Positions 47,358 through 56,458 of a DNA stretch of 64,000 nt are shown piece after piece (the first letter of the stretch is position 1; the number at the start of each line of letters is the position of its first letter). Under the pieces are notes generated by a model. It was not told the origin of the DNA, did not search any database, and saw only the letters and a list, made by a program, of their open reading frames with translations. The position numbers were made by a program, and so were the translations under genes. The stretch comes from Micromonospora echinospora. Lineage in GTDB: Bacteria; Actinomycetota; Actinomycetes; Mycobacteriales; Micromonosporaceae. Location: NCBI RefSeq assembly GCF_900091495.1, contig NZ_LT607413.1, positions 6,277,001-6,341,000 of the forward strand, written 5' to 3'.

Positions 47358-47498
47358 CCCTTGTTGGTCTGCGGGCCGAGCGAGACCTTGAGGCAGACGA
47401 TGAACTCGTCCAGCCGCCGGCTGGCGTCGCCGGCCGCCCGACGGTCGCGGGCGGTAGGGCGCCGCCGCCCGGTGACGGCGGCGCCTCCCGTACCGGGT

Positions 47499-48659
47499 TC
47501 AGCAGGCGCCGAGGTCGCGCCACTGGGCGGTGAGCCCCGGCTCGGAGCCGAGCGTCCACCAGTTCGCCTCCCAGAGTCGGCCGTTGTGCCGCACCCGCTG
47601 CCCGCCGAGGTACACCGTGTTGCGGTCCCAGGCCGGTACGCCGGCACAGTTCGCCGGCGGCGTGGTCGGGGGCGGAGTGGTCGGCGGCGGGGTTGTCGGG
47701 GGCGGTGTCGTCGGCGTAGTCGTCGGCGGCGGGGTCGGGCAGGTGCCGCCCGTGCCGACCGTGTCGGTGTGCGTCCTGCCGGCGGATCGCTGCCCGGCGA
47801 CCCGCGTCGCCACCTCGGCCGGCGTGAGCACCTGTCGGTCGGCGTAGTACAGCCAGTCGACCTGCTGGTGGTAGGTGCTCAGCCCGCCGGTGTGGGCGAC
47901 CAGGTCGATGAACCAGAGGTTGAAGTTGATCGACATCGGCGTTTCCGGGTAGTACTTGTCACCGTGGTCGGCCACCAGCTGGCCGTCCACGTAGTACTTG
48001 ACCCGACCCGCCGACACGGTGAAGACCAGGTCGTGCCAGCCGTTGAAGGTGGCACGCTGCGCGGTGTGGATGTTGTCGGCCACCCAGGGCTCGTTCTGGT
48101 ACGTCTCCCAGGTGGTCTGGTAGAAGATCGGGCCCTGTTCGCCCCAGCCCCCGTTGGGCAGGTACTCGAAGTCGATCTCCCCGTAGTTCGGGTCCATCGG
48201 ACGGTCGAGTGGGGTGATCGTGAAGAACGTCTCGACGAGGCGGTCGCCGTCGTTGCCGGAGACCGGCGCGTCGGTGAAGCGCACCCGGGCGGCGTAGGTG
48301 CCCTCGAAGAAGGCCCGGCGCTGGAACAGCTCGGCGTGGCTGGTGCCGGCGGCGGTCCCGTTGGTGGAGGCGGCGAGCTGGAGCACCTTCTGGCCGCCGG
48401 AGGTCGGGAACGAGATGTTGGACGCCGGCCACGAGGCGCCCGGCACGCCGGGGCCACCGGCGTTGGTGCGTACCGTCCAGCTCCGGGCCGGCAGCGCGGG
48501 ATCGGCCGACGACGTGTACGCGAAGTCGTCGAACAGCACGCCGCAGGTCTCGGCCGCGGCGGTGGCGCTGCCACCCGGGCCGACTGCGGCGAGGGCGGCG
48601 ACGGCGGTGAGCGCCGCCGCCGAGACGGCGGCGAGGCCCACGCGGGGTCTCCGTGACAT
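47499..48659 (-). CDS. Secreted GH16-type glycoside hydrolase with a C-terminal chitin-binding-type module
   Basis: A 386-residue exported enzyme. A signal peptide (cleavage near ATAAA) leads to a concanavalin-like GH16 domain with the catalytic pattern GEIDFEY (about residues 160-166, ExDxxE type). A Thr/Pro-rich linker (about residues 305-340) joins it to a CBM5/12-like module with VPAWDRNTVYLGGQRVRHNGRLWEANWWT. GAGGAGA precedes ATG 48659. GH16 enzymes cut beta-1,3 or mixed glucans and related polymers. The binding module and the upstream amino-sugar transporter genes suggest an amino-sugar-containing or fungal-wall substrate. Confidence 0.85.
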   Translation of the reverse strand: MSRRPRVGLAAVSAAALTAVAALAAVGPGGSATAAAETCGVLFDDFAYTSSADPALPARSWTVRTNAGGPGVPGASWPASNISFPTSGGQKVLQLAASTNGTAAGTSHAELFQRRAFFEGTYAARVRFTDAPVSGNDGDRLVETFFTITPLDRPMDPNYGEIDFEYLPNGGWGEQGPIFYQTTWETYQNEPWVADNIHTAQRATFNGWHDLVFTVSAGRVKYYVDGQLVADHGDKYYPETPMSINFNLWFIDLVAHTGGLSTYHQQVDWLYYADRQVLTPAEVATRVAGQRSAGRTHTDTVGTGGTCPTPPPTTTPTTPPPTTPPPTTPPPTTPPANCAGVPAWDRNTVYLGGQRVRHNGRLWEANWWTLGSEPGLTAQWRDLGAC

Positions 48660-48744
48660 GGGGGTCTCCTCACGGTGGGAGGGAAAGGGACACGCGCGGC
48701 CGGGCGACGACGACCGCCCGCGCGGTGGAACCCGACAGGAAGGC

Positions 48745-49626
48745 CTACCTGATCGCCCCCGCGGTGAGGCCCGTGCGGATCTGCCGTTGGAAGAGCACGT
48801 ACACGGCAAGCACCGGCAGCATCGCGATGGTGAGGCCGGCGAACAGGCCGCTCCAGTCGCTGCGGTAGCCCTGGCTGACCGACAGCGCGGCCAGCCCCTG
48901 GGCGAGCACGTACCGGTCGGGGTCGGGATTGAGCACCAGCGGGAGCAGGTACTGGTTCCACAGCCCCAGGAAGTTGAAGATGGCGATGCTGATCAGGCCC
49001 GGTCGGGCCAGCGGCAGCATCACCCGGACGAGAACACCCCAGTGCGAGCAGCCGTCGAGGAACGCCGCCTCGGCGAGCGCGGTCGGCAGTGACCGGAAGA
49101 ACGCGTGCAGGAAGAATACGGTGAACGGCAGCGCGTACGCGGTGTAGACCAGGATCAGACCGGGGTACGTGCCGAGCAGGCCGAGCTGCTCGACCACGAA
49201 GAAGAGCGGCACCAGGGCCAGGAACACCGGGAAGAGCAGTCCGGAGACGAAGGTGTAGTAGACGATCCGGTTGCCCCGGAACGGGTAGCGGGCCAGGGCG
49301 TACGCGACGGTCGAGCCCAGCACCATGGTGAGCAGGAGCGCCGCGCCGACGACGATCGCGCTGTTGCCGACGTACCGGCCGATGGAGGCCTGTTCCCAGG
49401 CACGCGACCAGTTGTCGAAGCGCGGCTGCTCCGGCAGCGTCCACGGACTGGTGAGGATCTCGCGGTCGGTCTTGAGCGAGCTGACCACCGCCCAGAGCAG
49501 GGGCACCGTGACAATCGCCGCCCAGGTCACCAGGAAGACGTGCGGGCCCCAGGTGCCGCTGCGGCGGCGACGCCGGGCGGGCGGCGCGGGTCGCGCCCCG
49601 ACGGGTCGTTCGACGACGGTCGTCAT
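48745..49626 (-). CDS. Sugar ABC transporter permease (MalG type)
   Basis: A 293-residue permease with six membrane helices. The EAA loop is recognisable in LAEAAFLDGCSHWGVLVRVMLPLARPG (about residues 188-215). ATG 49626 overlaps the stop of the preceding permease (ATGA), indicating co-translation. With the binding protein and MalF-type permease it forms an importer; the ATPase is not encoded here and is probably a shared MsiK-type subunit elsewhere, as in many actinobacteria. Confidence 0.88.
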   Translation of the reverse strand: MTTVVERPVGARPAPPARRRRRSGTWGPHVFLVTWAAIVTVPLLWAVVSSLKTDREILTSPWTLPEQPRFDNWSRAWEQASIGRYVGNSAIVVGAALLLTMVLGSTVAYALARYPFRGNRIVYYTFVSGLLFPVFLALVPLFFVVEQLGLLGTYPGLILVYTAYALPFTVFFLHAFFRSLPTALAEAAFLDGCSHWGVLVRVMLPLARPGLISIAIFNFLGLWNQYLLPLVLNPDPDRYVLAQGLAALSVSQGYRSDWSGLFAGLTIAMLPVLAVYVLFQRQIRTGLTAGAIR

Positions 49627-50549
49627 GTGTACTCCACCCGCTCCCGGCGTCCGGCCCGCAGCGCCACCACGGCGACGGCGAGCGTGAGGAAGAACAGCGC
49701 GACACCCATGGCCGCGGCGTAACCGAACCGCCCGTAGGTGAAGGCGCTGCGGTACAGCCCGAGGCCCATCACCTCGGTCGCCCCGTCCGGCCCGCCCGGG
49801 CCGACGGTCATGATCTGCACCACCGCGAAGCCGTCCAGGGCGAGCACGCCGAGGTAGACGAACGCGACCTGGACGTTGTCCCAGAGCAGCGGCACGACGA
49901 CCCGCCACAGGACGGCGAGGCGCCCGGCGCCGTCCAGGACCGCCGCCTCCAGCACCTCGCGCGGAATCGACTCCATCGCGGCGCCGAAGAGGACCATGTA
50001 GAAGCCGACCGACGACCAGATCAGCACCGCCATCACCGCCCACAGCGCGACGGCCGGGTCGCCGAGCCAGCTCCGGGCCAGCGCGTCGAGCCCGACCCCG
50101 CGCAGGAACCCGTTGAGCAGCCCGTCGTTCGGGTTGTAGACGAACTGCCAGAGCACGGCGACGATCGGCAGCGCGAGCACCTGCGGCAGGAAGTACGCCA
50201 CCCGGTACAGCTCGCCACCGCGGACGGCGGACGGTCCGGCGGCTCCGCCGCGTCCGCCGAACGAGACCAGCGCGGCCAGCAGCAGGCCGAGGAGGATGGT
50301 GACCGCCGGCACGACGAGGAGCATCAGCGCGTTGTTGCGCAACGCCGCCCGGAACAGCGGGTCGTCGACCAGCCGGCGGAAGTTGTCCAGCCCGACGAAG
50401 CTCACCTCGCCGGACACTCCGGTCCAGTCGGTGAGGGCCAGGTAGAACGCCTGCGCGTACGGCGACAGCACGAAGACCGCGTACAGGGCGAGGGCGGGCA
50501 GGATCGCGGCGGCGAGGAACCGGCTCCGGCCGGACCGGACGGTGGTCAT
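49623..50549 (-). CDS. Sugar ABC transporter permease (MalF type)
   Basis: A 308-residue permease with six helices and the EAA loop VLEAAVLDGAGRLAVLWRVVVPLLW. It starts 2 bases after the binding-protein stop and its own stop overlaps the next start. It pairs with the MalG-type permease. Confidence 0.88.
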   Translation of the reverse strand: MTTVRSGRSRFLAAAILPALALYAVFVLSPYAQAFYLALTDWTGVSGEVSFVGLDNFRRLVDDPLFRAALRNNALMLLVVPAVTILLGLLLAALVSFGGRGGAAGPSAVRGGELYRVAYFLPQVLALPIVAVLWQFVYNPNDGLLNGFLRGVGLDALARSWLGDPAVALWAVMAVLIWSSVGFYMVLFGAAMESIPREVLEAAVLDGAGRLAVLWRVVVPLLWDNVQVAFVYLGVLALDGFAVVQIMTVGPGGPDGATEVMGLGLYRSAFTYGRFGYAAAMGVALFFLTLAVAVVALRAGRRERVEYT

Positions 50550-50551
50550 CG

Positions 50552-51973
50552 CTACCGCTCGTATCTGGTGACGGCGCTGTCGGCCGCGACGCGGTCCGCC
50601 GCCTTCTGGATCCGGTCGGCCCACTGGGCCGGCGTGACGCGCCTCGTGGCCAGTTCGCCGGTGGCGTCGTCGACGGCCTTGGCCAGGGGCGCGTACCAGG
50701 TGCGGAAGCGGTAGGCGAGGGTGTTCGTGGCGGCGGCGTCGACGGCGCTCTTCACCGAGCCGAGCCCGCTGGACAGGGTGAGGCCGTCGGTCGCGCCGGC
50801 CACCGTGGGCAGGGTGGAGTTCAGCTCGGCGAACCGCCGGGCGGCTGGCTTGGAGAACAGGATGCGGAGGAAGTCCAGGCCGCCCCGTGGGTTCTTCGCC
50901 CTGGCCGGCACGATGAACGACTCGCTGCTGGTCGCCTGTAGGCTGTTCGCCGGCATCCGGTCGCCGCTGTCGAGGGCCGGCACGGGGGCCATCACCATGT
51001 CGAATCCGTCCGGAGTCACGCCCTTCTGCTCGGCCTCCAGCCACGATCCGCAGGGGATGATCGCGGCGCGTCCCTGGCACCAGGCCGCCTGCGACTCGGT
51101 GTGCGACAGCGCCTCCGAGCCGGGCAGGAGGTAGCCGCGCCCGGCCAGTTCGGCGATCGCGGTGGCCGCGTCGAGCAGCGCCGGCTGTTTCCATGCCCGG
51201 GGTTCGAGGTTGTCGACGGCCTTGACCAGGTCCATGCCGCCGGCCTTGGCCGCCATGGTCAACAGCGGGTCGCCCAGGTACTCCGGGTACTTGCCCTGGT
51301 ACGTCCACGGCGCCGCGCCGGTCTTCTTGATCTCGGCGCAGAGGGTCAGCATGGCGTCCCAGGTCGTCGGGAACGTCCAGCCGTTGCGGGCGAACAGCGA
51401 CCGGGAGTACCACAGCCCCCAGACGGTGTAGGTGAAGTTGAGGACGCGCGGCACGCCGTCGAAGGTGCCGTCGTCGACCACCCCCGGCAGCAGGGTGTCG
51501 CGTACCTTCGCGCCGCCGCCGTCGAGCGCCGGGGCGTCGAGCAGCTCGTTCAGGTCGGTGAGCTTCCTGGCGGCGACGAGGGTGGCCAGGTCGAGCCGGC
51601 CGGCGCCGGTGTTGTCGACGACGTCCGGCGGGGTGTCGGCGACGAAACGCGGTTGGAGCGCCTCGCCCACCTTCTGGATGCCCTTGTGGTCGACGGTCGC
51701 GCCCGGGTGCCGCTCCTGGTAGAGCTTCTCGGCGTGCCGGGCGTAATCGTCGCCGTAGCCGCCCTTGAAGATGACGACCTCGAGCGGTGTCGCGTCGGGC
51801 ACCCCGAGCGGGTTGTCGGCGCTCCGCGCACCCTCGACGGCCGGGGCGTCGTCGTCACCCCCGCCGGCGGTCACGCAGCCGGCCAGGGGCACGGCCGCGG
51901 CGACGGCCGCGGTCGCCCGCAGCACGGTGCGCCGGGTGGTCGGGTGTCGTCGGTGGGAGGAAGAGGGGTCCAT
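50552..51973 (-). CDS. Tat-exported sugar-binding lipoprotein of an ABC importer (NgcE-like)
   Basis: A 473-residue binding protein. Its signal has a twin-arginine motif (TTRRTVLRA) and lipobox LAGC (Cys33), so it is probably folded before export and lipid-anchored. The body is a family 1 sugar-binding protein (LEVVIFKGGYGDDYARHAEKLYQERHPGATVDH; FPTTWDAMLTLCAEIKKTG). It resembles N-acetylglucosamine/chitobiose binders of the NgcE type. The isomerase and kinase genes nearby support an amino-sugar ligand. Confidence 0.85.
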   Translation of the reverse strand: MDPSSSHRRHPTTRRTVLRATAAVAAAVPLAGCVTAGGGDDDAPAVEGARSADNPLGVPDATPLEVVIFKGGYGDDYARHAEKLYQERHPGATVDHKGIQKVGEALQPRFVADTPPDVVDNTGAGRLDLATLVAARKLTDLNELLDAPALDGGGAKVRDTLLPGVVDDGTFDGVPRVLNFTYTVWGLWYSRSLFARNGWTFPTTWDAMLTLCAEIKKTGAAPWTYQGKYPEYLGDPLLTMAAKAGGMDLVKAVDNLEPRAWKQPALLDAATAIAELAGRGYLLPGSEALSHTESQAAWCQGRAAIIPCGSWLEAEQKGVTPDGFDMVMAPVPALDSGDRMPANSLQATSSESFIVPARAKNPRGGLDFLRILFSKPAARRFAELNSTLPTVAGATDGLTLSSGLGSVKSAVDAAATNTLAYRFRTWYAPLAKAVDDATGELATRRVTPAQWADRIQKAADRVAADSAVTRYER

Positions 51974-51990
51974 GACCAAGCTCGCCTTCT

Positions 51991-52740
51991 CTAGGCGGTA
52001 CGTCGGATGCGCCCCGCGTACCGGGCCTCCAACTCCTGGTTGTGCCGGTCGCCGCCGGGGATGTTCGCCGACAGGTAGACCGGGGGCGTCTCGCCGGCGG
52101 CGACCAGCCGGGCCACCACCTCGCACACGACCTGCTGGGCCAGCAGGGCACCGGTGATGGACGAGATCGCCCCGACCGCTCCCCCGCCCTCGATCGGCAG
52201 AGCGGCGTCACCGTACGGGGCGCCGTTGTCGAGCACCACGTCGGCGAGGTCGCTCAGCCGCCGGCCGCTCGGGTGACGCGACCCGACGGCGTTCGTGTGG
52301 GCGAGGGACGTGATCGCGACCAGCCGGTGGCCGTGGTCGCGGACGACGCTCGCCAGTTCCACCACGACGCCGTTGACACCCGAACTCGACGCGATCACGA
52401 ACACGTCGTCCGGCTTGACCGGGGCCAGCTCGTAGAGGCGGTGGGCGACGGCCGGGTCGCGCTCGAGGAACGGGTCGTCGAGGGCCGCCCGCTCGGCCCC
52501 GCCGTAGAGGACGATGTCGCGTAGCGCGATCTTGTTGGTGGGCACGAGGCCGCCGGCCCGTCCGGCGATCTCCATGGCCAGCGCCTCGGAGTGACCGCTG
52601 CCGAACGCCTGCACCACGCCGCCGGCCCGCAGCGCGGCGGTGATCAGGTCGGCGGCGCGCCGTACGGCGTCGGACTGGGTGGCGGCCACCTGCGCGATCG
52701 CGGCGTTGACCGCGGTGAGGTACTCCTGGGCGCCGATCAT
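51991..52740 (-). CDS. SIS-domain sugar-phosphate-binding protein (UPF0309 type)
   Basis: A 249-residue SIS protein. It has VVQAFGSGHSEALAMEIAGRAGG, VFVIASSSGVNGVVVELA and an HTNAVGSRHPSG loop, as expected for phosphosugar binding. Members resemble N-acetyl-amino-sugar isomerases or etherases. Its ATG overlaps the stop of the RpiR regulator (ATGA), and the binding protein follows after 17 bases. Probably processes the phosphorylated sugar made by the divergent kinase. Confidence 0.83.
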   Translation of the reverse strand: MIGAQEYLTAVNAAIAQVAATQSDAVRRAADLITAALRAGGVVQAFGSGHSEALAMEIAGRAGGLVPTNKIALRDIVLYGGAERAALDDPFLERDPAVAHRLYELAPVKPDDVFVIASSSGVNGVVVELASVVRDHGHRLVAITSLAHTNAVGSRHPSGRRLSDLADVVLDNGAPYGDAALPIEGGGAVGAISSITGALLAQQVVCEVVARLVAAGETPPVYLSANIPGGDRHNQELEARYAGRIRRTA

Positions 52741-53648
52741 TGTTCCTCCGGTCGGTGACGCCGCCGGGGCCGGCGGCTCTCGTCGGGCAGGCGGTGGGCG
52801 GCGACCGCACGGGCGGTCACCTCGAAGGCCTCGGTGGTACGGCGGTACGTGCGCTGCGCGACCGCGACGTAGATCAGGTCGAGCACGAGCAACTGGGAGT
52901 GCAGCGCCGACAGGGCGGCGAGGCGGAACGTCGTCTCCTGCACCGCGGTCGTCAGCACGACGTCGGCCATCTCGGCCAGCGGCGAGCGCGGGAACGAGGT
53001 GACCGCGACGGTCAGCGCGCCGTGGTCGGCCGCCTCGGCGAGCACCTCGATGACCTCGCGGGTACGGCCGCTGTGCGACAGCCCGATCGCCACGTCGCCC
53101 GCATCGAGCAGCGCGGCGTTGGTGAGCGCGGTGTGCGGGTCGGGGCGGTGCCAGCACGGCACCCGGATCCGTTCGAGGCGGAACGCCATCTCCCGGGCCG
53201 CGTTGCCGGAGCTGCCCAGACCGAACAGCTCGACCCGGCGCGCCTCGGCGACGGCGGCCGCCACCCGGTCGACGGCGGCGAGGTCGACCTGGCCGGCCGT
53301 GTCCTGGATCGCCCGCCCGTCGGCCGACGCGACGACGTCCAGCAGGTGGCTGAGCGGGTCGTCGGGACCGATCTCGCGGTCGATGTCGGTGTCCCAACGG
53401 GCCTGCGCCGCCCGGCCGGTCTCGGTGGCGACGGCGACCCGCAGCTCGGCGTAGCCCCGGTAGCCGAAGGTGCGGCAGAAGCGGGTGACCGTGGCGGTCG
53501 AGGTGCCCGCCCGCTCGGCGAGGTCGACGATCGTGGACCGGGCGGTCTCCTCGGGGTCGCCGAGGAGCCGCTCGCCGACCCGCTGGAGGGCTTCGGGCAG
53601 GGTCGGCAGCTCGGTACGGACACGACCCAGCAACCCGGTCCCGGCCAT
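52737..53648 (-). CDS. RpiR/MurR-family transcriptional regulator
   Basis: A 303-residue regulator. The N-terminal helix-turn-helix (STIVDLAERAGTSTATVTRFCRTFGYRGYAELR) is joined to a SIS domain (VELFGLGSSGNAAREMAFRLERI; AIGLSHSGRTREVIEV) that senses a phosphosugar. ATG 53648 is preferred, with AAAGGA 6 bases upstream. It heads the amino-sugar operon and probably also controls the divergent kinase. Confidence 0.87.
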   Translation of the reverse strand: MAGTGLLGRVRTELPTLPEALQRVGERLLGDPEETARSTIVDLAERAGTSTATVTRFCRTFGYRGYAELRVAVATETGRAAQARWDTDIDREIGPDDPLSHLLDVVASADGRAIQDTAGQVDLAAVDRVAAAVAEARRVELFGLGSSGNAAREMAFRLERIRVPCWHRPDPHTALTNAALLDAGDVAIGLSHSGRTREVIEVLAEAADHGALTVAVTSFPRSPLAEMADVVLTTAVQETTFRLAALSALHSQLLVLDLIYVAVAQRTYRRTTEAFEVTARAVAAHRLPDESRRPRRRHRPEEQ

Positions 53649-53690
53649 CAGCATTCCTTTCGACTCACCCTTGTGATGAGCAAAATTATG

Positions 53691-53713
53691 ATTGAACATG
53701 TGGATGTGTCAAT
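53691..53713. promoter_or_regulatory. AT-rich divergent promoter region with an imperfect dyad
   Basis: The 53650-53715 region is unusually AT-rich for this window. ATTGA (53691-53695) and TCAAT (53709-53713) are inverted and extended by partial CA/TG matches. It is a plausible RpiR operator between the regulator and kinase genes. Confidence 0.4.
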
Positions 53714-54689
53714 ACTTTGCACATCGACGACTCTCGTTGTCGGCGCCGACTGCGGCGGCTCGGCGACCCGGGTGGTCGTCGCGACGCCCGACGGGCGGAC
53801 CGTCGGGCACGGACGGGCCGGCGGCGGCAACCCGGTCGCCCGGCCACCGGGCGACGCCGCAGCCGCGCTGGTCACGGCGGTACGGGAGGCCCTCGCCGGG
53901 CACGATCCCGCGCGGGTGGCGAGCGCCGTGGTGGCGCTGGCCGGACGGTCCGCTCTGGACCGTCCGGCGGTGGCGGCGTGCTACGCGGACGCCTGGCAGG
54001 CGACCGGACTGCGCTACCCGCCGCGCACGGTGGGCGACGCGGTGGCGGCGTTCGCCGCCGGCACACCGGCACCGTCGGGCACGGTGCTGATCGCCGGGAC
54101 CGGAGCAGTCGCGGCACGGATCGTCGCGCATTCGGTGGCCCACACCGCCGACGGACTGGGCTGGCTGCTCGGCGACGAGGGCGGCGGCTTCTGGCTCGGC
54201 CTCGAAGCGGCCCGGCTGACCGCCCGGGCACTGACCACCGGCCAGAACAGGACCGGGCCGCTGGTCGACGCCGTGTCCAGCGCCGTACGCGGCACCCCGG
54301 CGGGAGACCCGACGGGCGACGGATTCGTCACCGCGTTCTACACGTTGCCCCGGCACCGGGTGGCGGGACTGGCCCCGCTCGTGTTCGACGCGGTCCGGGC
54401 CGGCGACCCCGACGCCCACCGGCTGATCGAGACGGCCGCCGACCGGCTCGCCGCCACCGTGCACGCCGTCGCGCCCGGCGGAGAACCGCTCGTCCTGGCC
54501 GGTGGCCTGCTCACCGGCCCGCCGGAGATCCGCGCCGCGCTGCTGGCCCGACTGCAACGCCCGGCGACCATCGCCGGCGACCCGGCCGAGGCGGCGGCCT
54601 GGCTCGCCGCCCGCGACCTCACCCCCACCGCCGCCGAGCACCGCGTGTTCGTCACGCCACACCGGCCCGCTTCAGTGACGGGACCGTGA
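53706..54689 (+). CDS. BadF/NagK-type N-acetylglucosamine-like kinase
   Basis: A 327-residue ASKHA-fold kinase. Phosphate loops are VVGADCGGSATRVVVAT and VLIAGTGAVAA, with LLGDEGGGFWLG in between; a second GG loop (VLAGGLLTG) lies near the end. It phosphorylates an amino sugar with ATP by family. The start is uncertain: GTG 53706 and 53700, and ATG 53688 and 53676, are all in frame and none has a good ribosome site, so a leaderless mRNA is possible. Confidence 0.83.
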   Translation: MSILCTSTTLVVGADCGGSATRVVVATPDGRTVGHGRAGGGNPVARPPGDAAAALVTAVREALAGHDPARVASAVVALAGRSALDRPAVAACYADAWQATGLRYPPRTVGDAVAAFAAGTPAPSGTVLIAGTGAVAARIVAHSVAHTADGLGWLLGDEGGGFWLGLEAARLTARALTTGQNRTGPLVDAVSSAVRGTPAGDPTGDGFVTAFYTLPRHRVAGLAPLVFDAVRAGDPDAHRLIETAADRLAATVHAVAPGGEPLVLAGGLLTGPPEIRAALLARLQRPATIAGDPAEAAAWLAARDLTPTAAEHRVFVTPHRPASVTGP

Positions 54690-54910
54690 GCGCCAGTCGC
54701 GGTGACCTCACCTGCGAGGACCGCCGACGAGATCCTGCCGCCCGCCAGCCGCAACGGCTTCGAAAGCGGACATGAGGGCCGGTGTCGAAGTCGGTGCCGG
54801 GGCTTGAGCTGCCGGCTTGAAGATCTTCGTGTGTCGGAGGTCGGGATGTGACGAGGTTTCCGCCACCGACCTCCTTGTCGAGGAGGCGATGCGGGAACGC
54901 CTAGCGGAAA

Positions 54911-54941
54911 CGGCCTGCTCAAGATGTCCTTGAGCAGGCCG
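54911..54941 (-). terminator. Strong hairpin terminator after the phytase gene
   Basis: CGGCCTGCTCAAG (54911-54923) and CTTGAGCAGGCCG (54929-54941) form a perfect 13-bp stem with a 5-base loop, 18 bases past the phytase stop. Confidence 0.8.
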
Positions 54942-54958
54942 GTCACGGTTCGATCGGG

Positions 54959-56293
54959 TCAGCGGAAGCGTGGGTCGTTCCCGGCCCGGGTGTCCACGGA
55001 CAGGGACATCGCGCGGGCGATGTCATCCCAGGAGACGTAGGAGAAGTTCGTGGTGTCCCGCTCGTCGTCCACGTCGGCCCCCGTCTCGGGCTCGTCGTGC
55101 GTGACGAGCAGACCCTGCCGGTAGTCGCCGACGGGGCGGTTCGTCACCGCGAGACCGTCGGAACCGTTGATGTCGTCGGCACCGTCGACGCCCGTGACCC
55201 GGAAGCTGCCCACCGCTTTGTTCGCGCCCTGGCGCCGGTAGATCGCGAACGTGTCGTCCCCCTGGCTCGACACAAGCACGTACCCGGTCGAGCCAGGGCC
55301 ATAGTAGATGTCGACGCCTTCGGCGTCGGCCGTGAGAAGGTTCCCGCCATAGCCCCTGGCGTTCGGGTCGACCGGCTCGCATTCCTCGGTTTCGCTGTCG
55401 TAGACGTCGTGGATCCCGAAGTCCCTCACCCGGTCGATGAGCTTCGGCTGGCTGCCCGATCCGAGCGGCAGTTGCAGCCGCCACAGGCCGACGTCCTCCT
55501 GCGCGGCGTAGAGCACGCCCGACGACTGGTCCACCGCGACACCCTCAAGTTGCGGCAGCACGCCCGGCTCCTCACAGGGCACCCAGGTCGTCCCGTCCTG
55601 CAGCCGGAAGCTGCTCGGCATGGTGAGCTGCCGGACGTCGGTGTAGCCGAGCCTGCCGCCGATCTCCACGATCCGGGCGGTAGCGATTGTCGTCGCTCCC
55701 TCCTGGGTGACGACGGCGTACGTCTCACCACGCCGCGGCTGCCAGACGGCGAGGCCGTACGCGGTGCGCTCCTCGTCCACGGCCTGACGGTCCGGGTTGA
55801 AGAGGAAGCTCTGGTCGACGGCGGTGACCTCGGTGAGCGGGGTGTGCGCCGTCGCGCCAGCCGGGTCGATGACGAAGAACCGAATCTGGTCGTTGTAACG
55901 GTCCGAGACGACGGCGACATCGACCGGGCGACCGGCCAGGCGGACCCCGTAGGCGATGTCGACGTTGTTGTAACGGCCCACGGCGCCGTCGACCCGGGGC
56001 GCCTCGGTGGCGGGCAACGACTGGAGCTCACGGGAGCCCATGTCGTAGACGCGGAGACCGCCCTCCTTGGCCGTCACGATCACCATCGACTTCCGGGAGT
56101 CCGCCGGGTGGACCCAGATCGCCGGGTCGTCACCGGAGGCGTTCCCGCCGGCCTCGTCGTCGTACAGGACCGGGGTTTCGTTGTCGGTGGTCACGACCGC
56201 GGGTCGGGTGGTGGCGACACCGGCGTGGGGTGGGGCGAGCAGCGCCGCGACAACGGCACCCACCGTCACCAGGGCGTTCAAGGTATGCGTCAC
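54959..56293 (-). CDS. Secreted beta-propeller phytase
   Basis: A 444-residue exported phytase of the beta-propeller type, which releases phosphate from inositol hexakisphosphate using calcium. A signal peptide (cleavage near PPHAG) is followed by DDPAIWVHPADSRKSMVIVTAKEGGLRVYD, then VDIAYGV, QLEGVAVDQSSGVLYAAQEDVGLWR and LLTADAEGVDIYYG, which carry the acidic calcium and phosphate ligands. Full length for the family. It lies alone inside inverted repeats that resemble insertion-sequence ends. Confidence 0.9.
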   Translation of the reverse strand: MTHTLNALVTVGAVVAALLAPPHAGVATTRPAVVTTDNETPVLYDDEAGGNASGDDPAIWVHPADSRKSMVIVTAKEGGLRVYDMGSRELQSLPATEAPRVDGAVGRYNNVDIAYGVRLAGRPVDVAVVSDRYNDQIRFFVIDPAGATAHTPLTEVTAVDQSFLFNPDRQAVDEERTAYGLAVWQPRRGETYAVVTQEGATTIATARIVEIGGRLGYTDVRQLTMPSSFRLQDGTTWVPCEEPGVLPQLEGVAVDQSSGVLYAAQEDVGLWRLQLPLGSGSQPKLIDRVRDFGIHDVYDSETEECEPVDPNARGYGGNLLTADAEGVDIYYGPGSTGYVLVSSQGDDTFAIYRRQGANKAVGSFRVTGVDGADDINGSDGLAVTNRPVGDYRQGLLVTHDEPETGADVDDERDTTNFSYVSWDDIARAMSLSVDTRAGNDPRFR

Positions 56294-56458
56294 GGCAACC
56301 AGATTCCGCGACGGAAGTTGCCGCAGACCTGACCGACGGTTGCCGTAGGTATAACTCTCCGGTTACCGCGCCAACAACAACCGCGCGCCATCCGACTCCG
56401 CTCGCCCCGCCGGGGCAAGCCGGCAGCTCAAGCCCCGGCCCCGACCTCGACACAGGCC

